DNA of 53,859 nucleotides from Lautropia sp. (lineage in GTDB: Bacteria; Pseudomonadota; Gammaproteobacteria; Burkholderiales; Burkholderiaceae_E): positions 1 through 53,859 of the forward strand of contig JAUNKF010000023.1 in NCBI GenBank assembly GCA_030532895.1. Direction: 5' to 3'. This document shows, in pieces, positions 28,301 through 35,479 of the stretch. The notes under the pieces are model-generated. The model did not search any database. It was given only the letters and a program-made list of their open reading frames with translations, and was not told the origin of the DNA. The position numbers were made by a program, and so were the translations under genes. Position 1 is the first letter of the stretch. Each line of letters starts with the position of its first letter.

Positions 28301-29452
28301 GAGCTTCAGGTTTCGTTGGGCGAGCGACAGGGGGTCAGGATTTCCAGCCGGCCAGATTTTGTGTTCTGGCCCGACGACGGCATCGATGATCGACCGATCG
28401 CTGTATTCACCGACGGCTGGGGTTTTCACAAGGACCGTGTGGGTGAGGATCTTGGCAAGCGTATGGCGCTGGTCAAGAGTGGAAAGTTTTCGGTATGGAC
28501 GCTTGGCTGGGCCGATGTGGAACAGGCTTTCCTGCAAGGTGACGATGGTGGTGCTGTCCGTTCGTCAGATCTGGGGCCATGGGGTGAGGTCTACGTGAAG
28601 GATGCCAGTGCTGCCATTGACAAGCTGTGTGCAGCGCAGGGGCTTCAAGCGCATCAGGATTTCTGGCAGCTTCCCGCCCTGCGTCAGTTGCAGCAACGTC
28701 TGACCAATATTACCCACGAGGAGCATCGTCGTCTGGCCTGCGTGGCCACCATCGCCATGCTTGGGCATGTGGGTGATGCTGGCCAACTGAGTGCATTCAG
28801 AAATTCCGAATTTTGGCGGCGTCTGGACGATTACGGCATGCTGGAGTTCATGGTGCCAGGCGGCCGTTGGAGCCATCGCAGCTTGTGGCAGGTGGCACAT
28901 GTAGCTGCTGTCATCTCGGCAGACCAGTTGGGGCATTGGATGAAGGGAGGCCATGATGTTGCGCAGGAGCCTCGTCTGGTGTTTTCCTGGCTGCCGGAGG
29001 ACCTGCTTGATCTGCCCGCACCGGAGGTTTGCAAGCAGGGGTGGCAGCAGATGTGGCGGTTGTTGAACATGCTGATGCCGCTGACGCAGCTTTGGGCGGG
29101 CACGGTCGACATGCCCGGGTTGCCGGCCCTACAGGTTTACGCACCGCTGGCAAGGCCGGTTGAGCCGGATATTGGCTGGATGCAGGTGAGGGCGGATGTT
29201 CTGCCGGACGTTGGCGACTGGGTAGAGGTATTGATACAGGCCGGTGTAGAAGTCCCGGAGGTTGGCTTCGAGCTGTTGGGAGCCAACAACCGTGTTCAGG
29301 CCGAGGCCGAGCTGGCCTGGGTAGGGCAGAAAGTGGCGGTTGTGATGGCGGAAGAAGATTGCCCAGCTTTCGTCGATGCGGGGTGGAAGGTGTTTGTGTT
29401 TGAAGATGGCCAACAGCCTGATGCGCTGCTGGAGAGATTGAGGAGCCATTGA
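22301..29452 (+). CDS. Very large DEAD-box helicase with DUF1998 domain and nuclease-like C-terminus
   Basis: A 2,383-aa protein. Residues 75-300 are a DEAD-type helicase lobe (VATGTGSGKTECFLYPILEHC near 100, motif II VVDELHTFDGAQGTD near 240, GTSATLG). The second lobe has LSATPTLEMGIDIGDLSS (near 1185) and YIQRAGRAGRS (near 1217). Many zinc-type clusters occur (CRDCHVAGWG, CSRCGTLNMPHATACQEC, CPFCKG, CWKCNTCHDKV, CRACSYAAPARATPEEACPRCG). DUF1998 shows as CDCNRTAYRDDGDLADGCYRCMYRYRNTHDR (near 1870, read in two parts). A tail at about 1990-2090 (SSRPDFVFWP, AVFTDGWGFHKD) looks like a PD-(D/E)XK fold. This joins in one chain functions that DISARM splits between DrmA and DrmB and that DruE of Druantia also carries. 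It overlaps the previous gene by 13 bases. Confidence 0.85.
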   Translation: MQPLILSDQITRGVADFLRAAFPISNAPFEGMVEHFLQQPHNLFKGPYLSVPMPFRKQPPESMGKASAALPWLPEGFVPHAHQARAFERLSGKEAQSTLVATGTGSGKTECFLYPILEHCRRQRLAGVKGIKAIILYPMNALASDQAARLAREILGNPALKDIRAGLYVGDEPAETAREVRKFANGSFSVITDRHAMRNEPPDILLTNYKMLDFLLLRADDAELWRHQQPDTLRYLVVDELHTFDGAQGTDLACLVRRLKGRLNTPTGQLVCVGTSATLGSDGDDALVQFASDIFGEPLDADSVIDEDRLSVPEYLADAMVAHVRYPQPEHIDILDPERYETFEAWLAAQVPLWFTSEHGQPSPEGFEVNPAPGLVRKPAWRCQLGRQLRQHFAFQNLLRDLAAEGGKAVPVQAMLQRLSQRLPASQDARYPELWLSSLLALVAHARLPKAQTLQQQFCLPHDLDEKQVGFFLQVKVEVWLRELRRMVASVSSDAPEALLEQLKQQREVLFSRGSERQPAEARFNAFLGQKRTMLAVRKSRQPQLAFHDDLDRPDRVWLPVVHCRDCHVAGWGTTVDAFSPDLVQQDVQGFYSAFFGESPHVRFLFPRKENECDADTAYMLKAGSLHRRLCSRCGTLNMPHATACQECAALSSPDSSVEEASPTAERGQAAWQDVWVVQNLRTRQRNGNVVRTSHRDCPFCKGRNSLSIMGSRAASLSAVMLAQLFASPFNPDKKLIAFSDSVQDAAHRAGFLAARTWQLNLRPAIAQVIDAVEEAGSLLGMDQLADAFEKHWLRPGGGEAVLAVKSDGGEDVRMGLGRYLATFLPPQLHWLHDFEAMLASDDGRLPAGSRLASDFRGILPWMLHAEFGQHAHYGRSLPATGTAVVVPRSGTLEKAAAWLIVRLAGKIDCLSRRVSNPKLQKFLQGLIHAMQRAGAWWDGARKGDEGGAVQHGLAHYAADGSQPWRYRKSPLRFQMLSGPRAPRFITLTAYKNSAHLLGQGAEWYEDWALKTLPQLHEVAQGLSSLLADLYALALKALQAAGIADAVDASAAASSSSGQQVPQVWGLLPSAFLLQTEVRCWKCNTCHDKVLSALQTLDDDLTDSPCRRLGCQGHLVPAEKPEPDASDTGSAARSTSGGYYRNFYRRADIARVVAREHTGLLAREVRETVERRFRSDARLPGDVNVLSATPTLEMGIDIGDLSSVLQCSVPPQQASYIQRAGRAGRSTGNALVMTMATGNAHDLYFWSDPREMVAGQVTAPGVFLNASAVLERQLMAFTLDRWVREGGKAVRIPKTMNEVLRVVKNQSTTLFPFSWLAHVDRRRHALLSDFLALFEQSVARLPCEGACDNPDETTPVRQADRGLNKDTIVWLQRFLGVGVEGGRPEVRTLFSTRVLGLLERLSAEREFMVRQKKQLQSSIAQLNQLPVRSTDDEQQLQDLRAELSNVHRLIKELDEKQTLNVLTDEGLLPNYAFPEQGVQLQSVIIGDRKAAQAPGEQKGAATGANQPQGTGNAKDGDPALLTLEYVRPGSAAITELAPGNTFYAEGRKVVVSQVDVSLTKPEPWRFCRACSYAAPARATPEEACPRCGDPLWPDQGRLRDMLRLEKVLARTLDRNSRIADDSDDRERKFYVRQVLVDAAPEAIRQAYSLPDEKFPFGFEFLDRVTLREVNLGLQDGANQSWALAGQEKLAPGFDICRACGTLQHRQSAAAGPVSGSPASDRATYLGHAIWCKERQSQPVMGGARAEQPFFLYREVSSEGIRLYLPPVDFADGTVALHSLISALQLGISKRFKGAVSHLSIAADVRMADRVAELDEGDEAVGHDARRTHDYLVIYDTVPGGTGYLKELMRGGDGKSLSLREVFDLAWKALEACDCNRTAYRDDGDLADGCYRCMYRYRNTHDRQNISKRVAQRLLQMILDNWSGLEQLAWDAKHGALDTMLQDLDKRQLLDSKLERRFLEALVQPFTVAGQPGETVFRLQRALVKGAEAYLLHAGKRRWRLELQVSLGERQGVRISSRPDFVFWPDDGIDDRPIAVFTDGWGFHKDRVGEDLGKRMALVKSGKFSVWTLGWADVEQAFLQGDDGGAVRSSDLGPWGEVYVKDASAAIDKLCAAQGLQAHQDFWQLPALRQLQQRLTNITHEEHRRLACVATIAMLGHVGDAGQLSAFRNSEFWRRLDDYGMLEFMVPGGRWSHRSLWQVAHVAAVISADQLGHWMKGGHDVAQEPRLVFSWLPEDLLDLPAPEVCKQGWQQMWRLLNMLMPLTQLWAGTVDMPGLPALQVYAPLARPVEPDIGWMQVRADVLPDVGDWVEVLIQAGVEVPEVGFELLGANNRVQAEAELAWVGQKVAVVMAEEDCPAFVDAGWKVFVFEDGQQPDALLERLRSH

Positions 29453-29453
29453 G

Positions 29454-31637
29454 ATGGACGTCAAGCCGAAGGTTGCACTCTGCGACGGTTTCCTGAAATC
29501 GATGATGCAGATCAACAAGAAGGATCAGCACAAGGTTCTGCAGTTCGTGGCCAAGTTTCGTCAGAACCCGCGTGCCACGGGCATCAATTACGAGCCTATC
29601 CATGATGCGGCTGATCCGAACATGCGTTCGGTTCGCATCGATCAGGATGTGAGAGGTATCGTGCTCAAGCCTGCTGTTGGCGACATCTACTGCTTGCTGT
29701 GGGTAGATCGTCATGATGATGCCTATCAGTGGGCGCGGCGCCATCGTGTGCAGATCCATCCGGATGTGGGCGCCATTCAGATCTTTGCCGTTGACGAAGG
29801 ATCTGCCCCTGCATCCGGTGTCTCGTCCGATGTGTCCTTGTCTGCTCCCCAACCTGAGAGCGGTGAAGATGTGCCAGGGGGGGCTGGGCTGTTTACCGCC
29901 TTGCGCGATCGGCAGATTCGTGCGCTGGGTGTGCCCGAGCAGCATCTGGCTGCCGTGCGGGCCGTGATGACGGAGGACGACCTGGAGCGCCTTCAGTCCA
30001 TGTTGCCTGATGATGCTTTCGAGGCCTTGTTTCTGTATGCCGCAGGAGAGTCTTACGACAGCATCTGCACGGCCAGACCGTCGGATACCCCTATCGATAC
30101 CAACGACTTTGCTGCTGCGTTGGAGCGGGATGAATCTCGTCGACATTTTGTGGTGCTGACCGACGACTCTGATATCGAGGCCTTGCTGGCGGCTCCGCTG
30201 GAGCGTTGGCGTGTGTTCCTGCACCCCAGCCAGCGCCGATTGGTGAATCGTGACTGGTCTGGCCCTGTGAAAGTGACGGGGGGGGCCGGCACTGGCAAGA
30301 CCGTAGTGGCCATGCACCGGGCCAGATACCTGGCTCAGAAGTACAAGGATCTGCCCGGTAAGCCCGTGGTTTTCACCACATTCACCAAGACGCTGGCAGA
30401 GGACATCGAACAGAACCTGAAGAAGCTGTGTACCCCGCAGGAGCTGGAACGCATTCAGGTGGTGAACCTGGATCGTTGGTCCTTCAACCTGTTGAAAGCA
30501 ATGGGGTACCGCTACCGTCCGTTGTACGACGAGAAGGAACGTCAGCAATACTGGGACCGGGCATTGGCCGTGTTGTCGGAAGAGGTTCGGGCACAGCATC
30601 TTGAAGGGATTGCATCACCCCTGAATTTTGTTCGTGCCGAATACGAGCGTGTCATTCTGCCTCAAGGATGCGAAACCCTTGATGATTATGTACGCGCCCG
30701 CCGTGTGGGACGGGGAGGCAAGCTGGGCCGAAGTCAGAAGAAGGCGCTGTGGCCAGTCTTTGCCGAATATCGAGCCTTGTTGACGGCAGCTGGCTTGCGA
30801 GAGCCTGAGGAGGCTTACCGGGACGCTCGTCTTTTACTGGAGAAGGAAAAATCCTCCCAGGGCGTGAGGGCAATGATTGTCGATGAGGGCCAGGACATCA
30901 GCGCGGCTGCCTACGAGTTCATTCGTGCCGTGGTACCCGAGGCCGACAACGATCTGTTCATCGTGGGCGATGCCCACCAACGCATCTATAGGCACAAGGT
31001 TGTATTGGGACGTGTCGGCATCAACGTGCGGGGGCGCAGTCGCTCGTTGCGGCTCAACTATCGCACCACCGATGAAATCCGCCGTTGGGCATGCGCGCAG
31101 CTGGCGGGCTGTGACATCGACGATCTGGACGGCAATGCAGATACCTTGCGCGGATATCGGTCCCTCACTCACGGAGAAGAACCAGAGGTCATTGCTTCGA
31201 TAAGCGTGGACGATGATGCCAACCACATTCGTGCGGTGCTGATGTCCAGTCAGCAACAGGGCATCGAGGCCCGCAAGCTGTGCGTGGCGGTGCGTGACAA
31301 CAGCCGGCTTCGAGAGCTGGCAGGCGTGTTGACTACCAAAGGGATTTCTCATCTGGCGCTCAATAACGAAACGACAGATGACCCGAATGTTGACGGGATT
31401 CGTCTGGCCACGATGCACCGGGTAAAGGGGCTTGAGTTTGATGTGGTGATCGTGGCGGCCTACGAAGGCGCTGACCACTACGCGGCACAATTGAGCCGTG
31501 ATGCTGATGCGGGGGTTGCCGAAGACGCCGAGACGGCGGAACGCTGCTTGTTGCTGGTGGCGGCCACGCGCGCCAGGCGACAGCTTATCGTCCTGAGCCG
31601 TCAAGGCGGGACATGGGCCAGCTCAAAACATGATTGA
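29454..31637 (+). CDS. RelE/ParE-like domain fused to a UvrD-family superfamily 1 helicase
   Basis: A 727-aa protein. Residues 1-110 resemble RelE/ParE toxins (NMRSVRIDQDVRGIVL, DIYCLLWVDRHDDAYQWARRH). From about 255 a UvrD-like helicase follows: Walker A VTGGAGTGKTVVAMHRARYL, motif II MIVDEGQDISAAAYEF, motif III FIVGDAHQRIYRHK, LRLNYRTTDEI, motif V TMHRVKGLEFDVVIVAAYEG and motif VI LLLVAATRARRQLIVLS. It starts one base after the preceding stop (TGAGATG), so it is translationally coupled. Two G runs lie in the coding sequence: G7 at 29877 and G8 at 30278-30285 inside the Walker A codons. The product could unwind or clear foreign DNA; whether the RelE-like part is an active RNase is unknown. 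Its stop faces the ruvC stop 18 bp away. Confidence 0.85.
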   Translation: MDVKPKVALCDGFLKSMMQINKKDQHKVLQFVAKFRQNPRATGINYEPIHDAADPNMRSVRIDQDVRGIVLKPAVGDIYCLLWVDRHDDAYQWARRHRVQIHPDVGAIQIFAVDEGSAPASGVSSDVSLSAPQPESGEDVPGGAGLFTALRDRQIRALGVPEQHLAAVRAVMTEDDLERLQSMLPDDAFEALFLYAAGESYDSICTARPSDTPIDTNDFAAALERDESRRHFVVLTDDSDIEALLAAPLERWRVFLHPSQRRLVNRDWSGPVKVTGGAGTGKTVVAMHRARYLAQKYKDLPGKPVVFTTFTKTLAEDIEQNLKKLCTPQELERIQVVNLDRWSFNLLKAMGYRYRPLYDEKERQQYWDRALAVLSEEVRAQHLEGIASPLNFVRAEYERVILPQGCETLDDYVRARRVGRGGKLGRSQKKALWPVFAEYRALLTAAGLREPEEAYRDARLLLEKEKSSQGVRAMIVDEGQDISAAAYEFIRAVVPEADNDLFIVGDAHQRIYRHKVVLGRVGINVRGRSRSLRLNYRTTDEIRRWACAQLAGCDIDDLDGNADTLRGYRSLTHGEEPEVIASISVDDDANHIRAVLMSSQQQGIEARKLCVAVRDNSRLRELAGVLTTKGISHLALNNETTDDPNVDGIRLATMHRVKGLEFDVVIVAAYEGADHYAAQLSRDADAGVAEDAETAERCLLLVAATRARRQLIVLSRQGGTWASSKHD

Positions 31638-31655
31638 TTGTCCGTCCTCGGCCAC

Positions 31656-32168
31656 TCACCCAATCACCCGCCCACTACGCAAACTTCTGCCAAGGCTGCC
31701 GATGACCGGCCCGCCGTGGTTGTGGCAGATGGCGCAGGCGAGTGCGTCGGCGGCGTCGGCCGAGGGGGCAGCGGGTAGCGAGAGCAGGCGTTTGACCATC
31801 TCCTGCACCTGCTCCTTGGTGGCGCGGCCATAGCCGACCACGGCCTGTTTCACTTGCAGCGCCGTGTATTCGTAGACGGGCACGGACTGGCTCACGAGCG
31901 CGCCCAGGCAGGCGCCGCGCGCCTGCCCCAGCATCAGCGTCGATTTGGGGTTGACGTTGACGAAGACGATTTCGCAGACGGCCACCGTTGGCTTGAACTC
32001 GGTGATCAGCTCGACGATGCCGGCATGCAGCCGGCCGATGCGCTCGGGCAGTTTCCCTTCGCCCGAGCGGATGACCCCGCTCGTGAGATAACGCATCGTG
32101 TCACCTCGGGTGTCGATCAGGCCGAAACCCGTGACCCGCAGGCCGGGATCAATACCAAGGATGCGCAT
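31656..32168 (-). CDS. ruvC: Crossover junction endodeoxyribonuclease RuvC
   Basis: The Holliday junction resolvase, an RNase H-fold dimer. Start chosen at 32168 because [16 protein letters not shown] is the conserved N-terminus (catalytic Asp 7). The other acidic residues are in [14 protein letters not shown] and [14 protein letters not shown]. 170 aa, full length. It is normally followed by ruvAB, but here the island follows, in convergent orientation. Confidence 0.96.
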   Translation of the reverse strand: MRILGIDPGLRVTGFGLIDTRGDTMRYLTSGVIRSGEGKLPERIGRLHAGIVELITEFKPTVAVCEIVFVNVNPKSTLMLGQARGACLGALVSQSVPVYEYTALQVKQAVVGYGRATKEQVQEMVKRLLSLPAAPSADAADALACAICHNHGGPVIGSLGRSLRSGRVIG

Positions 32169-32222
32169 GAAGAATCGTGATGAAGGGAGGCGGTCGTGTG
32201 GTGCTGGCCTGTGGATGACGCG

Positions 32223-32299
32223 GTGCCGGCAAACTACCGGCACAGGGACGACTGGCCGAGGGGCAACCATGGCGAGGGCGGTGCACCATCGTTGCCCCT
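32223..32299 (-). promoter_or_regulatory. Stem-loops between purH and ruvC
   Basis: A perfect 7-bp stem (32223-32229 with 32237-32243) and a perfect 9-bp inverted repeat (32259-32267 with 32291-32299) occupy the gap upstream of ruvC. They may attenuate or terminate purH transcripts. Confidence 0.4.
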
Positions 32300-32336
32300 G
32301 TGCATGATGACATGCGCAGGCTGCTGGCAGGTAGCC

Positions 32337-33947
32337 TCAGTGACGGAAATGCCGCACGCCGGTGAAGACCATGCAGACATCGCGTTCGTCGGCGGCGGCG
32401 ATCACCTCATCATCCCGCATCGAGCCGCCGGGCTGGATCACGGCGGTGGCGCCGCCATCGATCACCACGTCCAGGCCGTCGCGGAAGGGGAAGAAGGCGT
32501 CGGAGGCGACGACCGAGCCTTTGAGGTCAAGGCCGGCGTTCTCGGCCTTGATCGAGGCGATGCGAGCCGAATCGACGCGGCTCATCTGGCCGGCGCCGAT
32601 GCCGAGCGTCTGGCCGTTGCGGCAGTAGACGATGGCGTTGGACTTCACGTAGTGGCACACGCGCCAGGCAAAGAGCAGGTCGGCCAGCTGCTGCGGCGTG
32701 GGCTGCTTTTTCGTGACGACGCGCAGCGCGCTCTCGTCCAGACGGTGCTCATCGGGGCTCTGCACCAGGAGGCCGCCGCCGACGCGCTTCAGGTCGAAGC
32801 GGTTGCTGTCGGTGGCGAGCGGCACTTCCAGGAGGCGCACGTTCTGCTTGGCCTTCATTACGGCCAGTGCTTCGTCGGTGAAGGCCGGGGCCAGCAGCAC
32901 TTCCACGAACTGCTTGGAGACGGCTTCGGCCGTGGCCCCGTCCACGGGCCGATTGAAGGCGATGATGCCGCCAAAGGCCGAGGTGGGGTCGGTGGCGAAG
33001 GCAAGCTGGTAAGCCTCAAGCGTGGCGGCGCCCACGGCCACGCCACAGGGGTTGGCGTGCTTGATGATGACGCAGGCCGGCTCCTCGAAGGATTTGACGC
33101 ATTCCCAGGCCGCATCGGCATCGGCGATGTTGTTGTACGACAGTTCCTTGCCCTGGTGCTGGCGGTAGGTGGCGAGCGAGCCGGCCGCCGGCTGCTGCTC
33201 GCGGTAGAAGGCAGCGTGCTGGTGCGGGTTCTCGCCATAGCGCATGGGCTGCACGCGCTCGAATTGCAGCGTGAGCGTGGCGGGCAGCTCGGTCTTGGTG
33301 CCGTCGTCCTGAATGGTGGAGAGGTAATTGGCCACCGCCCCATCGTATTGGGCCGTGTGGCCATAGGTTTTGACGGCCAGCGCAAAGCGGGTGGGGCCGT
33401 CCACGGCCTTCTGCGTTTGCAGCTGCGAGAGCACCTTGGCGTAGTCGGCGGGATCGACGATCACGGTGACGCCGGCGTGGTTCTTGGCGGCGGCGCGCAG
33501 CATGGCCGGGCCGCCGATGTCGATGTTCTCGATGGCCTCATCGAGCGTGACGCCTGCTTTGGCCACCGTCTGCTGGAAGGGGTAGAGATTGACGGCCAGC
33601 AGATCGATGCGGCCGATGCCGTGTTCTTCCAGCGCGTCGAGGTGGTTTTTGAGGTCACGGCGGGCAAGCAGGCCACCGTGCACCTTCGGGTGCAGGGTCT
33701 TGACACGGCCATCCAGCATTTCCGGAAAACCCGTGTAATCCGAGACCTCGATGACGGGCAGGCCGGCATCGGCCAGCAGCTTGGCCGTGCCACCGGTGGA
33801 GAGGATTTCAACGCCCAGTGCGTGCAAGCCCTGGGCAAATTCGAGCACGCCGGTCTTGTCGAACACGCTGATCAGCGCGCGGGCGACCGGGGCGGGTGGC
33901 AAATCGGCGGGTTTGTCGACACCGCTGGCATGGACTGTGATGGACAT
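32337..33947 (-). CDS. purH: Bifunctional AICAR formyltransferase/IMP cyclohydrolase PurH
   Basis: It carries out the last two steps of purine synthesis. The N-terminal MGS-like domain ([49 protein letters not shown]) catalyses cyclisation; the C-terminal transformylase domain shows [26 protein letters not shown] and [26 protein letters not shown]. 536 aa, full length. It directly follows fis on the minus strand. Confidence 0.98.
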   Translation of the reverse strand: MSITVHASGVDKPADLPPAPVARALISVFDKTGVLEFAQGLHALGVEILSTGGTAKLLADAGLPVIEVSDYTGFPEMLDGRVKTLHPKVHGGLLARRDLKNHLDALEEHGIGRIDLLAVNLYPFQQTVAKAGVTLDEAIENIDIGGPAMLRAAAKNHAGVTVIVDPADYAKVLSQLQTQKAVDGPTRFALAVKTYGHTAQYDGAVANYLSTIQDDGTKTELPATLTLQFERVQPMRYGENPHQHAAFYREQQPAAGSLATYRQHQGKELSYNNIADADAAWECVKSFEEPACVIIKHANPCGVAVGAATLEAYQLAFATDPTSAFGGIIAFNRPVDGATAEAVSKQFVEVLLAPAFTDEALAVMKAKQNVRLLEVPLATDSNRFDLKRVGGGLLVQSPDEHRLDESALRVVTKKQPTPQQLADLLFAWRVCHYVKSNAIVYCRNGQTLGIGAGQMSRVDSARIASIKAENAGLDLKGSVVASDAFFPFRDGLDVVIDGGATAVIQPGGSMRDDEVIAAADERDVCMVFTGVRHFRH

Positions 33948-33951
33948 GAGA

Positions 33952-34212
33952 TCAATGACCCCCTTGGGATGAGTTGAGCAGGCCGTAAGTCGTCAGTTTC
34001 TTGCGAAGCGTGTTCCGGTTGATGCCGAGCATGGCCGAGGCACGCAGCTGGTTGCCTTCTGCGTGCTTCATCACGACTTCCAGCATCGGCTTTTCGACGG
34101 CCGACAGCACCATGTCATAGATCAGGCCGGGCTGGGTGTTGCCCAGATCCTGAAAATACTTTTCCAGATTGCTGGTGACGGCTTCCTGAATGGTCATCGA
34201 GGGTTTTGTCAT
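33952..34212 (-). CDS. fis: Fis-family DNA-binding protein
   Basis: A small nucleoid-associated regulator. The 86-aa reading from the ATG at 34212 starts [20 protein letters not shown] and ends with the Fis helix-turn-helix [21 protein letters not shown] chose this start because it overlaps the dusB stop (ATGA), the arrangement known for dusB-fis operons. Confidence 0.95.
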   Translation of the reverse strand: MTKPSMTIQEAVTSNLEKYFQDLGNTQPGLIYDMVLSAVEKPMLEVVMKHAEGNQLRASAMLGINRNTLRKKLTTYGLLNSSQGGH

Positions 34213-35285
34213 CGTGGGTGTCCTCCCTGATCGATGCCGGTATCCAGCCAAGGCGCCCGATCGGCGAAGTAGCGTTCGAGCAGACGCACCTGGTCGTCGG
34301 CGTCCTCGCTCTGGTTGATGGCGCGACGCAGCGCCATGATGTCCTCGTCGGCCTCCGCGCCCGGCAAGCCCGCCAGATACCAGGCGATGTGCTTGCGGGC
34401 CGAACGGACGCCGATGAACTCTCCGTAAAACCGATAGTGGTCTTCAAGGTGCGCGATCAGCACGTCACGCACTTCCCGCCAGGTGGGGGCGGGCAGATGC
34501 TCGCCGTGGGCCAGATAGTGGTCTATCTCCCGGAAGATCCACGGCCGGCCCTGGGCGGCCCGGCCCACCATCACGGCATCGGCTCCGGTGAGCTTCAACA
34601 CGGCCTCGGCCTTCTCGGGCGAATCGATGTCGCCATTGGCCACCACGGGCACGTTGACGGCCGCTTTCACTTCCGCAATGGTCTGGTAATCCACCGGCCC
34701 GTGATAGCGGCAGGCGCGGCTGCGGCCGTGTACGGTGATCATCGCGGCGCCGGCCGATTCGGCTGCCTTGGCCAGATGTGGTGCGTTACGATGCTCGGGG
34801 TCGGTGCCGGTGCGCATCTTCACGGTGACGGGCACGTCCACGGCTGAGGTGACGGCTTCGATGATGCTCAGCGCCAGCGTCTCGTTGCCCATCAGTGCCG
34901 AGCCGGCGAAAACGTTGCAGACCTTCTTGACCGGGCAGCCCATGTTGATGTCGATGATCTGCGCGCCGCGATCGACGTTGAAGCGGGCCGCTTCGGCCAT
35001 CATCTGCGGGTCGGCGCCGGCGATCTGCACCGCCTTGGGTTCCATCTCGCCCGCGTGGTCGATGCGCCGCGCGGTTTTCACGCTGTGCCAGAGCTTCGGG
35101 TTCGAGGCTGCCATTTCAGAGACGGCATAGCCGGCGCCCAGGCGCTTGCAGAGCTGCCGATAGGGGCGGTCGGTGACACCGGCCATCGGCGCCACCAGTG
35201 CCCGATGCGGGAGCTGGAACGGGCCGATCCTCAGCGGCGCAGCCGGGCTGGGCGCAGAACGGGCAGATGTCGAAAGCATGGGCAA
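34209..35285 (-). CDS. dusB: tRNA-dihydrouridine synthase DusB
   Basis: An FMN-dependent enzyme that reduces uridine in the tRNA D-loop. Marks are VAPMAGVTDRPYRQLCK, the catalytic-cysteine segment DINMGCPVKKVCNVFAGSAL, VTVHGRSRACRYHGPVDY and VMVGRAAQGRPWIF. 358 aa, with an Ala/Pro/Ser N-terminal extension of about 20 residues. It is coupled to fis by a 4-base overlap. Confidence 0.96.
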   Translation of the reverse strand: MPMLSTSARSAPSPAAPLRIGPFQLPHRALVAPMAGVTDRPYRQLCKRLGAGYAVSEMAASNPKLWHSVKTARRIDHAGEMEPKAVQIAGADPQMMAEAARFNVDRGAQIIDINMGCPVKKVCNVFAGSALMGNETLALSIIEAVTSAVDVPVTVKMRTGTDPEHRNAPHLAKAAESAGAAMITVHGRSRACRYHGPVDYQTIAEVKAAVNVPVVANGDIDSPEKAEAVLKLTGADAVMVGRAAQGRPWIFREIDHYLAHGEHLPAPTWREVRDVLIAHLEDHYRFYGEFIGVRSARKHIAWYLAGLPGAEADEDIMALRRAINQSEDADDQVRLLERYFADRAPWLDTGIDQGGHPR

Positions 35286-35479
35286 GGCGCGCGAAACGAC
35301 CGTGGTGGGCAGGGGGAACGGGGGCTGTCAGGGCTGAGGCCGCGCCAGAACCGGTGGGATCGGCTCAGGGCAGCATGACAATTTAGCAGGGCGAACACCT
35401 GGCAACCTGGTCAAGCAGTGCCACCAGCGTGTTCCCCTGGCCGAAATTCTAACCCTATCTGCGATCCGGTTTTTGGCCG

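Noticed and set aside
11814-31637. Straight class 1 DISARM, Druantia or Dpd annotation
   Set aside because: drmA, drmB and drmC are not present as separate genes; no other dru genes and no deazapurine-insertion genes accompany the large helicase.
22301-31637. Phospholipase D nuclease (DrmC) domain within the operon
   Set aside because: No HxK-type pair of motifs could be found in the translated proteins.
32196-33977. Plus-strand ORF of 593 codons opposite purH
   Set aside because: Shadow of purH, repetitive Gly/Val/Asp composition, no family match.
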